Shown: positions 26,044 to 34,500 of the stretch, one piece after another
Layout: every line of letters begins with the position of its first letter
How positions within the stretch are numbered: position 1 is the stretch's first letter
From: Cohnella xylanilytica
GTDB taxonomy: Bacteria; Bacillota; Bacilli; Paenibacillales; Paenibacillaceae
Direction: 5' to 3'
Assembly: GCF_014212175.1 (NCBI RefSeq)
Contig: NZ_JACJVR010000086.1
Span: 1-56,211 of the forward strand
DNA: 56,211 nt
Program-made: the position numbers and the translations under genes
Notes under the pieces: model-generated
The model's database searches: none
The model's input: only the letters and a program-made list of their open reading frames with translations
What the model was told of the DNA's origin: nothing

Positions 26044-27068
26044 ACAAATCGACAGCCGCCTCCGTCCCGAACGTTCGGCGAGGCAAACCGAAAGGCCGCA
26101 AGGGCGGCTTGAGACGAAGGGCGGGACCGACTCGCCGAACGGCTGCCTCCTACCGGCGCGCCGACGGGCGCCGGAGCCGAAGGAACCGGTTCGCGGAGAC
26201 CGTTCCCGCCGAGATCGTTCTCCCGGAAGGACCGGCCGCAAGAGGCTACGAGGAAGGGTACCGGGACGGAGTGTACGCCGGGGGCGAAGGGCTGCTGGAA
26301 GCCCATCTGCCGCCGGACCTTCTGATCCCGAACCTGACGCTGGACGAGGTGTTGGCCGCCGGCGTCGAAGCGCTCCGTCCGAGAGCCATTCCGCTCCTTA
26401 GCACGGCGGCCGTCTACGAGGAAGCGGAGCGGATGCTGAAGGAGAAGCAGCCGTACGCGCTCGTCCGGCTGGGCGACGGGGAGCTGTTGACGATGGCGCA
26501 GGACACCGTCCTTCCTCCCGACGAAGTGCGGAGGCAAGGGTATTTTCTGGCCTACGCGGGAGTGGACGCGCCGGATTTGCGCGCGAGAGACGAGCTGGCG
26601 GCGTCTATGAGGCTGGCTTCGCTCGTCGGCGTGCCTCAGTCCCGCCAGCCTTTTTTCCAACCGCTGCTGTTCGCCATATGGAACGCTTACGGGATTCGGC
26701 CGGAGACGCTGAGGCTGACTTCTTCTACCATTAACTATTCCTTGCATGAGCAAGGCTATCTGCACCGTCTCATGCAGGACCGGCGCGTTCTCGTGATCGG
26801 CAACGTCGCGCGGGAGCTGGCTCAGGCGTTGGCCTCCCAAGGCGTCTCGATCGCGGGAGCGGTCAGTCCCGTCCGGGGAATGAACGATCTGCACCGCGTC
26901 GTCGAGGAGGCCGCGTCGTACGATTTCGATCTGGCCCTGGTGTCCGCGGGCATCGCGGCCGTGCCGATCTGCGTCCATCTGGTCGGGAGAACCGGCAAGG
27001 CGGCGATCGACTTCGGCCATATGGCGAACCGGATCGCGGGCGTCGGTCCGAGCGGACGAAGGGGATAG
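26040..27068 (+). CDS. GT-D fold glycosyltransferase (DUF1792-type) with basic glycine-zipper tag
   Basis: 342 residues. Residues 1-55 are Arg/Lys-rich; a glycine-every-fourth-residue stretch (G69, G73, G77, G81 in GYEEGYRDGVYAG) follows. The rest resembles the DUF1792/GT-D glycosyltransferase domain: the hallmark VRLGDGE near residue 143 and a C-terminal DFGHM segment. GT-D enzymes known from Gram-positives transfer glucose onto glycans of Ser-rich repeat proteins, which fits a role on the repeat protein here. Translationally coupled to the nucleotidylyltransferase by an ATGA overlap. Function of the tag is unknown. Confidence 0.8.
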   Translation: MNKSTAASVPNVRRGKPKGRKGGLRRRAGPTRRTAASYRRADGRRSRRNRFAETVPAEIVLPEGPAARGYEEGYRDGVYAGGEGLLEAHLPPDLLIPNLTLDEVLAAGVEALRPRAIPLLSTAAVYEEAERMLKEKQPYALVRLGDGELLTMAQDTVLPPDEVRRQGYFLAYAGVDAPDLRARDELAASMRLASLVGVPQSRQPFFQPLLFAIWNAYGIRPETLRLTSSTINYSLHEQGYLHRLMQDRRVLVIGNVARELAQALASQGVSIAGAVSPVRGMNDLHRVVEEAASYDFDLALVSAGIAAVPICVHLVGRTGKAAIDFGHMANRIAGVGPSGRRG

Positions 27069-27097
27069 CGGACATTCGACCAGAAGAGGTGAACGAC

Positions 27098-28486
27098 ATG
27101 AAGGTCATTAAGGCTTCGAGCCCCCGTACCCGCCGGGCGTCCGCCCGCCCTCCGGCATCCCGGCGAGCCCGCGCGCGCGGCCGCGGGAAGACGCGAACGG
27201 CGACCGTCGCGAAGCGGTTCGAGGAAGGCTTCGGAGAGGGCTATCGGGAAGGCGTGCAGGCCGGGCTGCACAGCTTCGCGACGGGCTTCGAAGGAACGAG
27301 CATCGTCATCCCGACGTACAATCAGCTCGATATGCTCCGGCAATGCATCGCCAGCATCATGGACAACACCGACCTTCCTTACGAGATCATCGTCGTGGAC
27401 AACGCCTCCACCGACGGGACGGCTTCGTACCTGCAGATGCTCGGAGGGCAGGTGAGATACCGGACGCTCGAAGCCAACAAGGGCTTCTCCGGCGCGGTCA
27501 ATGTCGGGCTCATGATGGCGAAGGGCAGCACGATCGTCCTCCTGAACAACGACACGGTCGTCGCCGAGAGGTGGCTCGACAACCTGCTGGCCTGCCTGAA
27601 CAGCGACCCGCGAATCGGCATGGTCGGACCGGTCACCAACTATATCAGCGGGGAACAGCAGATCGAGGTGCCGTACGCCGACATCCGGGATATGCCCGCC
27701 TTCGCGAGGGAGTTCAACCGGTCGAACCCTGCCCTCTGGCGGCGCACCGACCGGTTGGTCGGCTTCTGCGTACTGTTCCGCAGGGAGCTGTTTCGCCAGG
27801 TCGGCTACTTCGACGAAGGCTTCGAGCTCGGGAACTTCGAGGACGACGACTTCTGCATCCGCGTCCGGATGCTGGGCAGAAGCCTCGTTATCGCCCGGGA
27901 CACGTTTATCCATCATTACGGCAGCGTAAGCATGAAGGCGCTCGGAGACCGGTTCATGCTGGTGAACGACCGGAATCAGCATTACTTCCTGGACAAATGG
28001 CTGAATCCTTACGAATGGATACACCGGATTTTGCAGTTGACGGACGAATCCGGACGATCGGGCTACGACATGGCCGCGCTCTTCCCGTCCGGAGTCGCCG
28101 TCAAAGGTCTCGGGGCGACCGTCTACTGGATCGACGGCGGAGTCCGCCGCCCGGTGGAGGGCGTGCTCTCGATTCCGATCGCGCGGCTCTCGATGGTGGA
28201 TATTCAGCGTTGGCCCGCGGCCGAACCGATCTCCGCCGTCGAGGCGGAGCGCCGCTGGCTCGCGACGGAGGGGCCGAACCGGGAGCCGCAGGGGCTCGTT
28301 CGCCTGCCCGGCGGGGCTATCTTCCTGATCCGGGGAAGAACGGCGCGGCGGGTCATCAGCCCTTCGGCCCTGGAGGGGTGGCATCTGCACGAGAAGCCCT
28401 TCCGCGAGATCGAGCCGGAGGAGCTAGCCGAATTCGAGGAAGGATTGCCGGTCATCGCTCCGCCGCAGCTTCGGCAAGCCTTGTAA
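27098..28486 (+). CDS. GT2 glycosyltransferase with basic glycine-zipper tag and C-terminal VYxI modules
   Basis: 462 residues in three parts. Residues 1-40 are basic, followed by glycines at 44, 48, 52 and 56 (GFGEGYREGVQAG). A GT2 domain runs from SIVIPTYNQLDML to about 300, with VVDNASTDGT, NNDTVV and FEDDDFCIRVRMLG. The last ~150 residues hold two short beta-type modules beginning VYWIDGGVRRPV and IFLIRGRTARRV, of a kind also found in the genes at 32952 and 39211. ATG 27098 is preferred to a GTG three codons upstream because AGAGGTGA is then correctly spaced. Paralogue of the enzyme at 24545. Confidence 0.85.
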   Translation: MKVIKASSPRTRRASARPPASRRARARGRGKTRTATVAKRFEEGFGEGYREGVQAGLHSFATGFEGTSIVIPTYNQLDMLRQCIASIMDNTDLPYEIIVVDNASTDGTASYLQMLGGQVRYRTLEANKGFSGAVNVGLMMAKGSTIVLLNNDTVVAERWLDNLLACLNSDPRIGMVGPVTNYISGEQQIEVPYADIRDMPAFAREFNRSNPALWRRTDRLVGFCVLFRRELFRQVGYFDEGFELGNFEDDDFCIRVRMLGRSLVIARDTFIHHYGSVSMKALGDRFMLVNDRNQHYFLDKWLNPYEWIHRILQLTDESGRSGYDMAALFPSGVAVKGLGATVYWIDGGVRRPVEGVLSIPIARLSMVDIQRWPAAEPISAVEAERRWLATEGPNREPQGLVRLPGGAIFLIRGRTARRVISPSALEGWHLHEKPFREIEPEELAEFEEGLPVIAPPQLRQAL

Positions 28487-28836
28487 AAGCCGCCGTGCTC
28501 CGTGCGTCCTTCTCCGCGCGACTGTTCGGATCGGCCGTTCCCGCAGAGAAGGTCCGGCCGCTGCTTCGCCCGCCGGACCTTCTTCGTTGCGGCGGCCGGC
28601 GGGCGGCCGGGCGCTCGCCTGGCGGCCGAGGTTCCGATGCGAGAATGCGGAACCGTTTACATAATCGATTAGGAGCGAGAACGACGATCCGCCTTCCGGA
28701 TTCCCCCCTCCAAGCGCCCGGGAGAAGGGTTCCGCCGCCGAGACAGTGGCAAGCGCCGCCGGGCGGCATATGTTGTAGAAGACATGACGGCGCGAGCCCT
28801 TGGCGCCGACTTCGCGAAGAATGGGGGGACGGGCGC
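28487..28836. other. Intergenic region with hairpin
   Basis: 350 bp without a supported gene. It holds a strong inverted repeat (AGAAGGTCCGGC at 28547-28558 with GCCGGACCTTCT at 28572-28583), probably the terminator of the preceding operon, and a CATATGTTG (28767-28775) that is one base off the sigma-K -10 consensus, some 60 bp before the next gene. Confidence 0.6.
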
Positions 28837-29124
28837 ATGCAGGAATTAATGACGGAGATCGTCGTCCATCTGTCGCACTCTCATCAGCAGATGGCCAGAA
28901 TCTTGGACGCCAAGCGCCAGGTAGCCGTGCGAATGGCGCAGATGGTGCACATTTTACCGGATGAGCACCCCCAGCTGGACGGGTTGGAGGGGCTGTTGGA
29001 CGGATCCTCGCAGGTGACCAAGAGCGTCATCGCTTACGTCAACAGCCTCGCGGACCTTCAAGAGGCGATGGCGGACAGCCTCACGCAGCTCGTTAAAGCC
29101 GTCGCCGACACGGACGAGGAATAA
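28837..29124 (+). CDS. Small all-helical protein, family 1 of 3
   Basis: 95 residues, predicted helical, acidic at the C-terminus, no signal or membrane segment. The stretch HQQMARILDAKRQVAVRMAQ and the later LADLQEAMADSLTQLVKAV give an amphipathic two- or three-helix pattern. Similar Paenibacillus proteins carry a nucleoside-diphosphate-sugar epimerase name in annotations (from memory), but it has no Rossmann motif and is far too short for that, so the name should not be used. It is the first of three adjacent small genes with the same pattern. A structural or adaptor role in the surface-glycan assembly is inference. The ATG at 28837 has only a weak GGGG-type ribosome binding site. Confidence 0.7.
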   Translation: MQELMTEIVVHLSHSHQQMARILDAKRQVAVRMAQMVHILPDEHPQLDGLEGLLDGSSQVTKSVIAYVNSLADLQEAMADSLTQLVKAVADTDEE

Positions 29125-29189
29125 CACCGGGCTCCAATCGCTAAGCCGGGCTTCTCGCGCGAACTCGAAGGGAAAGGAGGGGGCGGAAG

Positions 29190-29522
29190 ATGAACCGCGA
29201 GCAAGCTTATCATCTGACGTTGGATGCTCTTGCCAAATTGCAGTGGAACACGGCCATGATTCTCGAAGCCAAGGCGACCGAGGCGGAGAAGGTGAGGAAC
29301 TGGCTGCTTACGCACATTACGGGAGATACCTATGTCGCCCATTCCGACCAGCTGTCGACCTCTCTCAAGATCCACGAGCAGAACGTGGAACTGATCGACG
29401 GCCTGACGAAGCTGTGCCACGGCCTGAATCGGAACATGAAGGCGATTCTGGAGCCGGAGGGCGACGACGCCGGCATGGGTTCCTTGATGGAAGGGCTGAA
29501 TACGGGCGATAGCGAATTATGA
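29190..29522 (+). CDS. Small all-helical protein, family 2 of 3
   Basis: 110 residues with the same layout as its neighbours: an N-terminal helix WNTAMILEAKATEAEKVRNW aligned with the family 1 helix, a middle helix, and LTKLCHGLNRNMKAIL near the end, then a flexible acidic Gly-rich tail. AAAGGAGGGGG stands well placed before the ATG. Its stop overlaps the next start (ATGA at 29519-29522). I do not recognise a function. Confidence 0.75.
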   Translation: MNREQAYHLTLDALAKLQWNTAMILEAKATEAEKVRNWLLTHITGDTYVAHSDQLSTSLKIHEQNVELIDGLTKLCHGLNRNMKAILEPEGDDAGMGSLMEGLNTGDSEL

Positions 29523-29836
29523 GCCGGCTTGGAAAAGAGTGGGAAGTGAAGCTCGATCTGCTCCAATCGATCGCGCGCAGCCAGGCAGCGCTGGCCCGGA
29601 TGCTCGAGAGCGTCGCCGACGTCGCGGAAGGCAGCGAGTCCGCCGCCGCCGCTCTGCGCGAGCACGCGAGAGTGCTGACCAATCTGCAGGGAGCGCTGCT
29701 CGGGGCCGTCGCGGGAACGTCCTGGCGTCCTCCCGTCGCCGGGAAGCCGGCACGGCCCTGGCTGGCGCGGAGCGTCAGCCCTCTCTGGGCGGCGACCATG
29801 ACGGAGGAGCGGGAGGTGATTCCCGTTGAAGCTTAA
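29519..29836 (+). CDS. Small helical protein, family 3 of 3
   Basis: 105 residues. Residues 1-65 repeat the helical layout of the two preceding small proteins (SQAALARMLESVADVAEG; VLTNLQGALLGAVAG). The last 35 residues are Pro/Arg/Trp-containing and probably unstructured. Coupled to the previous gene by an ATGA overlap and overlapping the next by 11 bp, so the four small genes form one translational chain. No function recognised. Confidence 0.7.
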   Translation: MSRLGKEWEVKLDLLQSIARSQAALARMLESVADVAEGSESAAAALREHARVLTNLQGALLGAVAGTSWRPPVAGKPARPWLARSVSPLWAATMTEEREVIPVEA

Positions 29837-30119
29837 TCGGACGAGGCGAACGGCAGGTTCCCGGAAGCGCTCGGCGGGCCGCGCCGGCGCGCGGAAGGGC
29901 GGGAAGACGTCGGCGGCCGGGGGAAGGGCGGGACGGATCCGCGGGAGAGCCGCCGGCCGTCCGTCCCGAAGGCGGACCGGAGCCCGCGCTCCCGCTCAAG
30001 GGCCGGCGCCGGCCGGCTACGCCGAAGCCGCCCGCCAGGCCTACAACGACGGCTATAACGCGGGCTTAGCCAAGGGCTTCGAGGACGGCCACCAGCTGGC
30101 CTACGAGCAGCAATTCTAG
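29826..30119 (+). CDS. Small basic protein with glycine-zipper C-terminus
   Basis: 97 residues: residues 1-58 are almost only Arg, Lys, Gly, Ala and Ser, then a helix with glycines at 76, 80, 84 and 88 (DGYNAGLAKGFEDG), ending LAYEQQF. It looks like the N-terminal tag of the neighbouring glycosyltransferases standing alone. TTG start behind GGGAGGTGA. Expected to bind polyanions (DNA, acidic glycan) or to pack against the other glycine-zipper proteins; both are inference. Confidence 0.75.
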   Translation: MKLNRTRRTAGSRKRSAGRAGARKGGKTSAAGGRAGRIRGRAAGRPSRRRTGARAPAQGPAPAGYAEAARQAYNDGYNAGLAKGFEDGHQLAYEQQF

Positions 30120-30159
30120 CGCCGCGGCGCCTAGCAGAATCGAAAGGTTGGGATCGGGA

Positions 30160-30471
30160 ATGCAGAGACGCAAGAGCGTCAAACGCCGTGGAGGAAGCCG
30201 CGTTGGCGCGAAGACGAGTCCCTCGAAGCGCAAGCGCGCCGCGCCGAAGAGGACCGCAGGCGGAATCAGGGGCAAAGGCAGGAGCAGAGCCGCGGGTTCC
30301 GCCCTTCGCCGCAAGGCGTCCGGGCGAAGCCGGGTCTCCCTTGCCAAGAGGAGCGTCCGGCCGCCCGCCGGAACGTACAGCCAGGGCTTCGACGACGCTT
30401 ACAACGAGGGATTCAACGCCGGGTTCGCGAAGGGGCTCGAGGAAGGCCGCGAATTCGCCTTGCAGGGATGA
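30160..30471 (+). CDS. Small basic protein with glycine-zipper C-terminus, second copy
   Basis: 103 residues with the same build as the gene before it: 70 basic residues, then a small residue every fourth position over six turns (G76, A80, G84, G88, G92, G96; AYNEGFNAGFAKGLEEG). The zipper halves of the two proteins are clearly homologous; the basic halves are similar only in composition. The ATG at 30160 is tentative; a TTG at 30148 would add four residues but sits directly on the AAAGG motif. Confidence 0.72.
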   Translation: MQRRKSVKRRGGSRVGAKTSPSKRKRAAPKRTAGGIRGKGRSRAAGSALRRKASGRSRVSLAKRSVRPPAGTYSQGFDDAYNEGFNAGFAKGLEEGREFALQG

Positions 30472-30505
30472 CGAACGACCGTTACGAATCGACAGGTTCC
30501 ATGGC

Positions 30506-30540
30506 CGAACGCCCGCCGACATACGTCGGCCGGGCGTTCG
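30506..30540 (+). terminator. Hairpin after the small-protein operon
   Basis: CGAACGCCCGCCGAC pairs with GTCGGCCGGGCGTTCG with one bulge. It ends in TTCG rather than a T run. It separates the small-protein genes from the CgeB-like genes. In the remaining 100 bp a CATATATTG at 30625 resembles a sigma-K -10 but is too near the start codon to trust. Confidence 0.55.
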
Positions 30541-30643
30541 TTCGCGTTGGCGGCGGCTCGGCAACCCGCCCTATTATACGCTCTTGCGGACGGGTAAGTA
30601 TCCATGTCCATAAGACCAGGGGCGCATATATTGAATCTGGGTG

Positions 30644-31753
30644 ATGACGATGCGGTACAAACGCAGGGAGAATCCGGCGAACGGCGAACGGCGGGCCGGC
30701 TACCGCCTGGGATGGTTCGACGGCTGGCGGGTAGGTGCCTGCCAGGGAATAACGGAACGCACCGTTCTCCCGATCCAGCGCAGCAAACTGAGGCTTATGT
30801 ACGTGCCCCAAGGCTTCGACGCGATCGACCAAGGAATGATATGGGCGCTTGAGCAGAACGTCGAACAGCTTATCGTCGCCCCGGCCGACCGGATGCGACA
30901 GACGGCGGAGACGGCCCGGCCGGACGCGGTGCTGGTCATGAACGGCCTTCATGTGTTCCCGCCGGATCATCTCGAGCAGATTCAAGGGATCCGCGGCCTC
31001 GGTATCAAGACGGCGATCTGGTTCGTCGACGACCCTTACGTCACCGACGAGACGCCGTCCATCGCTCTGAATTACGATCTGGTGTTTACCCACGAGAGAA
31101 CCTGCGTGGAATTGTACCGCTCGGCGGGCTGCCGGCAAGTGCATCATCTTCCGCTCGCGGTCCATCCTCAGCTGTTCCATCCGATGTACGTTCCGACCGA
31201 ATACCGGACCGATATCTGCTTCATCGGCATCGCCTTCTGGAATCGGGTGAAGCTGTTCGACGAGCTGGCGGATTACCTGCAGGACAAAAGGGTGATGATC
31301 GCCGGCAAGCTGTGGGACCGCATGCCGCGGTACGCGGAGCTTGCGAAGTTCGTGCGGGAAGGCTGGATTCCGGTTCCCGAGACCGCCAAGTACTACAACG
31401 GAGCCAAGATCGTCATCAACGTCCACCGGACGACGGAGGCGGGTTCGGACAATCGGAACTCCCTCAACTGGCCGGCCGAGTCCATCAATCCGAGAACATA
31501 CGAGATCGCGGCGTGCGGAGCGCTGCAATTGACCGATTACCGAAGCGAGCTGCCCGAGCAGTACAGCATCGGGAGCGAGATCGAGACGTTCGAATCGTCC
31601 GAGCAGCTGATCGCGCTCATCGATCGCTATCTTGGCAACGAAGAAGAGAGGCTGCATATGGCCGCCCGGAGCTTCAGGCGCACGTACCGGAACCATACGT
31701 TCCTGCACCGGATCGGTACGCTGCTTGAGGCGATGGAGAGCGGCAACGGATAA
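30644..31753 (+). CDS. CgeB-like glycosyltransferase with glycine-zipper tag
   Basis: About 369 residues of the CgeB spore maturation family (GT-B fold with the DUF3880 and Glyco_trans_1_2 modules). After a short basic start comes glycine at 19, 23, 27, 31 and 35 (GYRLGWFDGWRVGACQG). Hallmarks are WFVDDPYVTDE, HERTCVELYRSAGC with LPLAVHPQLFHP, and the C-terminal INPRTYEIAACGALQLTDYRSELPEQY. CgeB in Bacillus affects the outermost glycan of the spore and is expressed late in the mother cell. Start codon is uncertain (GTG 30641, ATG 30644 or 30650; no strong ribosome binding site). Adjacent paralogue downstream. Confidence 0.85.
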   Translation: MTMRYKRRENPANGERRAGYRLGWFDGWRVGACQGITERTVLPIQRSKLRLMYVPQGFDAIDQGMIWALEQNVEQLIVAPADRMRQTAETARPDAVLVMNGLHVFPPDHLEQIQGIRGLGIKTAIWFVDDPYVTDETPSIALNYDLVFTHERTCVELYRSAGCRQVHHLPLAVHPQLFHPMYVPTEYRTDICFIGIAFWNRVKLFDELADYLQDKRVMIAGKLWDRMPRYAELAKFVREGWIPVPETAKYYNGAKIVINVHRTTEAGSDNRNSLNWPAESINPRTYEIAACGALQLTDYRSELPEQYSIGSEIETFESSEQLIALIDRYLGNEEERLHMAARSFRRTYRNHTFLHRIGTLLEAMESGNG

Positions 31754-31776
31754 CCATCCAGAGCGGAGGTGCGACA

Positions 31777-32955
31777 ATGCCGACCAACAAGAAGTATCCC
31801 AAGATCGAACCGCTTCGTGCGATCGCCAAGGCGAAGAAAGCGGCCCGGAAGCCGATTCCGACGGAGAGGTCCGACTATCTTCTCGGAAGAAGAGACGGCG
31901 CCGCTCTGGGGTGGAAGCACGGACATTGGCACGGACGCTGCGAAGCGATCGTGCAGGCGGCGACAGCGCCGGCCATGCGCCGTCCGATTCACGTCCTGTA
32001 CGTCACTTCGGGCAAGAGCTACCCGTACAGTCCGTTGGACGAAGGTATTCATACGACCTTGCTGGGCCTCGCGGAGAGGGTGACGATCGCGTCCCCGAGA
32101 GACGACGTCGCCGCCATGGCCAGAGCGGATAGACCGGACCTCGTTCTCGTCCTGGACGGCATGGAATTCCCGGCGGAGCAAGTGCAGCAGCTGCGCTTGC
32201 AGGGCGTTCGGACCGCCATCTGGTTCACGGACGATCCCTACTACACCGACGTCACCGCAACGATCGCCCCCCTATACGACCACATATTCACCTTGGAACG
32301 CAACTGCCTTCCCTTCTATCAACAGCTAGGCTGCCAGCGAGTATACAATCTGCCTCTCGGCGTTCATCCCGCTTATTACCGTCCGCGCAATCCGCGGCTG
32401 GCGCTGAGGGGGGATCTCTGCTTCATCGGCACGGCTTATTGGAACCGGGTATCGATCTTCCACGAGCTCTTGCCCCGCATCGAGTCTCTTAATTTCCGCC
32501 TATCCGGTCTGTGGTGGGACCGGCTGCCGGAGTACGGCAAGTGGAAGGAGCGGATCGAGCTAGGGAAGTGGATGACTCCGCTCGAGACGGCCGAATATTA
32601 CAACGCCCACCGGATCGTCGTCAACGTTCATCGGGCCCATGACGACGAGACGTTCAACAAGAACGGCGCCGGAATCACGGCGGTATCCCCGAACCCGCGC
32701 ACGTTCGAGATCTCGGCCTGCGGAACCCTTCAGATCGTCGACCATCGGGACGATCTGACGCAGTTCTACGAGCCGGGCACGGAGATCGTCACCTATCAGT
32801 CGATCGAGGAGCTTGCGGGTAAGGTCGAATATTATCTCGCCCACGAGGAGGAGAGGGAGAGAATCGCCCTTCGCGCGTTGTACCGAACGTTGAGAGATCA
32901 CTCCTATACGAGCCGGCTGTCGCAGCTGCTCGATCTGGCGCTGGTTCCCGCATGA
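31777..32955 (+). CDS. CgeB-like glycosyltransferase with basic glycine-zipper tag, second copy
   Basis: 392 residues, paralogous to the preceding gene over the whole length. Residues 1-30 are Lys-rich, followed by glycine at 37, 41, 45, 49 and 53 (GRRDGAALGWKHGHWHG). CgeB-type motifs are WFTDDPYYTDV, LERNCLPFYQQLGC, LPLGVHPAYYRP and SPNPRTFEISACGTLQIVDHRDDL. GCGGAGGTG precedes the ATG. It shares an ATGA overlap with the next glycosyltransferase. Donor and acceptor sugars are unknown. Confidence 0.87.
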   Translation: MPTNKKYPKIEPLRAIAKAKKAARKPIPTERSDYLLGRRDGAALGWKHGHWHGRCEAIVQAATAPAMRRPIHVLYVTSGKSYPYSPLDEGIHTTLLGLAERVTIASPRDDVAAMARADRPDLVLVLDGMEFPAEQVQQLRLQGVRTAIWFTDDPYYTDVTATIAPLYDHIFTLERNCLPFYQQLGCQRVYNLPLGVHPAYYRPRNPRLALRGDLCFIGTAYWNRVSIFHELLPRIESLNFRLSGLWWDRLPEYGKWKERIELGKWMTPLETAEYYNAHRIVVNVHRAHDDETFNKNGAGITAVSPNPRTFEISACGTLQIVDHRDDLTQFYEPGTEIVTYQSIEELAGKVEYYLAHEEERERIALRALYRTLRDHSYTSRLSQLLDLALVPA

Positions 32956-34496
32956 ACGTTCACCGGCCGAAGTTGATGCTGTTCTCCCATATCTGCAGCC
33001 CGGTCTATTACACGGGCGCGGAGAAGCTGCTGCTGTCGCTAGCGAAGGAGATGCACCGGCTGTTCCACTGCGTGCTGGTCGTGCCGAAGGAAGGCGCCAT
33101 CGCGAACGCCGCCCGGCAGCACGGGATCGAGGTCCGGGTGCTCGACATTCCGCTCAGCATCGCGATGTACGTCGCGATGCCCCATCTTCATAGCGAGCTT
33201 CAAGACCTTCGCATGTCCTCCGCGTGGGAGAGGCTGGTCTCCCTGCTTAGGAGCGAGCGGCCGTCGTACGTGTGGGTGAACACTTGCGTGCATCCGCTGC
33301 CCGCCATCGCGGCGAAGGCTCTCGGCATTCCGACGATATGGGCGCTGATGGAGACGATCATGGACGGCTCTCACCGGCATGAAGCGGCCCGCGTGGTGGA
33401 TTTGCACAGCGACCGGATCGTCGGCATCTCCCGCACGGTGCTGTCGCCGTTCAACGACCCCGACTTGTCGCACAAGACGACGGTGCTGTCGCCGTTCTTG
33501 AACCGCGACGAGCTGCTCCCGGACAGCTGGGCCTTCAACCGGCTGCGGCACCGCCGCAGCCACGGCTGGGGGGAGCAGCACCGGGTCGCCGGTTATATCG
33601 CGTCCACCATCTACCCGAACAAAGGGCTGAAGGAGTTCCTGCAAGCCCTTCTGCCGACGGCCGCCTCCGATTCCCGGGTCCGGCTGCTGGTCGTCGGCAA
33701 TCCGACGGATGACGACTACATGCTGGAATGCAAGGAGCTCGTCCGCAAGGCCGGCTTGTCCGACCGGGTCGCCTGGGTGCGGTTCGCCGAGCGGATCGAA
33801 TACGTCTATCCGGCGATGGATCTCGTGGTCGTTCCGAGCCTGGTCGCGGAAGGGTTCGGCATGGCCGCGCTGGAAGGCATGATGTTCGGCAAGGCCGTCG
33901 TCTCCTTCGCGTCCGGGGGACTGGCCGAGATTCACGAAGCGACGAACAACGGCGATTATCTGGTCGAGCGGGGTGACGTCGAGGGCCTGTCGAAGGTCGC
34001 GGCGGCCTTGCTCCAGGACGACGAGAAGCGGGAGGCCGTCGGCCGGCGCAGCGCCAAGAAGGCGAATGAGCTGTTCGGCGTCGAGGCGTTCCGGCATGAG
34101 CTGGAAGCCTTCGCGGCTTCGCTGCCTCTGGCCGGAGAGGAGCTTCCGTCGCTCGTCAAGGGCAGCGGCCCCGCCGTGTATTGGGTCGAGCACGGCCGCA
34201 AGCGGCCCTTCCCTTCGGCGGAAGCGTTCCTGGCCCACGGCTTCCGATTCGAAGACGTGACGGAGCTCTCGGACGAGAGGCTGGCCATGCTCCCTTACGG
34301 GGAGCCGATGCCGCATCCCGGCGCGGAGCGGGAATCGAAGGGCAAGGGCGCGTCCCGATCCCGAAGGCGGCGGGTCCGCCGCCGGGCCGGAACCCGCGCC
34401 GGCGCCCGGCGCCGATCCGGAGGCTCGAAGCGCAAAGGCAAGGCGAGACGGCGGGGACGCGGCCGCAGACGAACCCGACGAAGCGACAGGAGGTGA
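32952..34496 (+). CDS. GT4 glycosyltransferase with VYxV module and Arg/Lys-rich C-terminal tail
   Basis: 514 residues. A GT-B fold GT4 domain (about 1-385) has the acceptor loop YTGAEKLLLSLAKEM and the donor site EGFGMAALEGMMFGKAVVS with the Glu pair. Residues about 395-445 form one small module (AVYWVEHGRKRPFPSAEAF ... LPYGEPM) shared with two other glycosyltransferases of the locus. The last 60 residues are almost solid Arg/Lys/Gly (from about residue 455), a mirror of the basic N-termini of its neighbours. No membrane segment. Coupled to the CgeB-like gene by ATGA. Confidence 0.85.
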   Translation: MNVHRPKLMLFSHICSPVYYTGAEKLLLSLAKEMHRLFHCVLVVPKEGAIANAARQHGIEVRVLDIPLSIAMYVAMPHLHSELQDLRMSSAWERLVSLLRSERPSYVWVNTCVHPLPAIAAKALGIPTIWALMETIMDGSHRHEAARVVDLHSDRIVGISRTVLSPFNDPDLSHKTTVLSPFLNRDELLPDSWAFNRLRHRRSHGWGEQHRVAGYIASTIYPNKGLKEFLQALLPTAASDSRVRLLVVGNPTDDDYMLECKELVRKAGLSDRVAWVRFAERIEYVYPAMDLVVVPSLVAEGFGMAALEGMMFGKAVVSFASGGLAEIHEATNNGDYLVERGDVEGLSKVAAALLQDDEKREAVGRRSAKKANELFGVEAFRHELEAFAASLPLAGEELPSLVKGSGPAVYWVEHGRKRPFPSAEAFLAHGFRFEDVTELSDERLAMLPYGEPMPHPGAERESKGKGASRSRRRRVRRRAGTRAGARRRSGGSKRKGKARRRGRGRRRTRRSDRR

Positions 34497-34500
34497 GACC

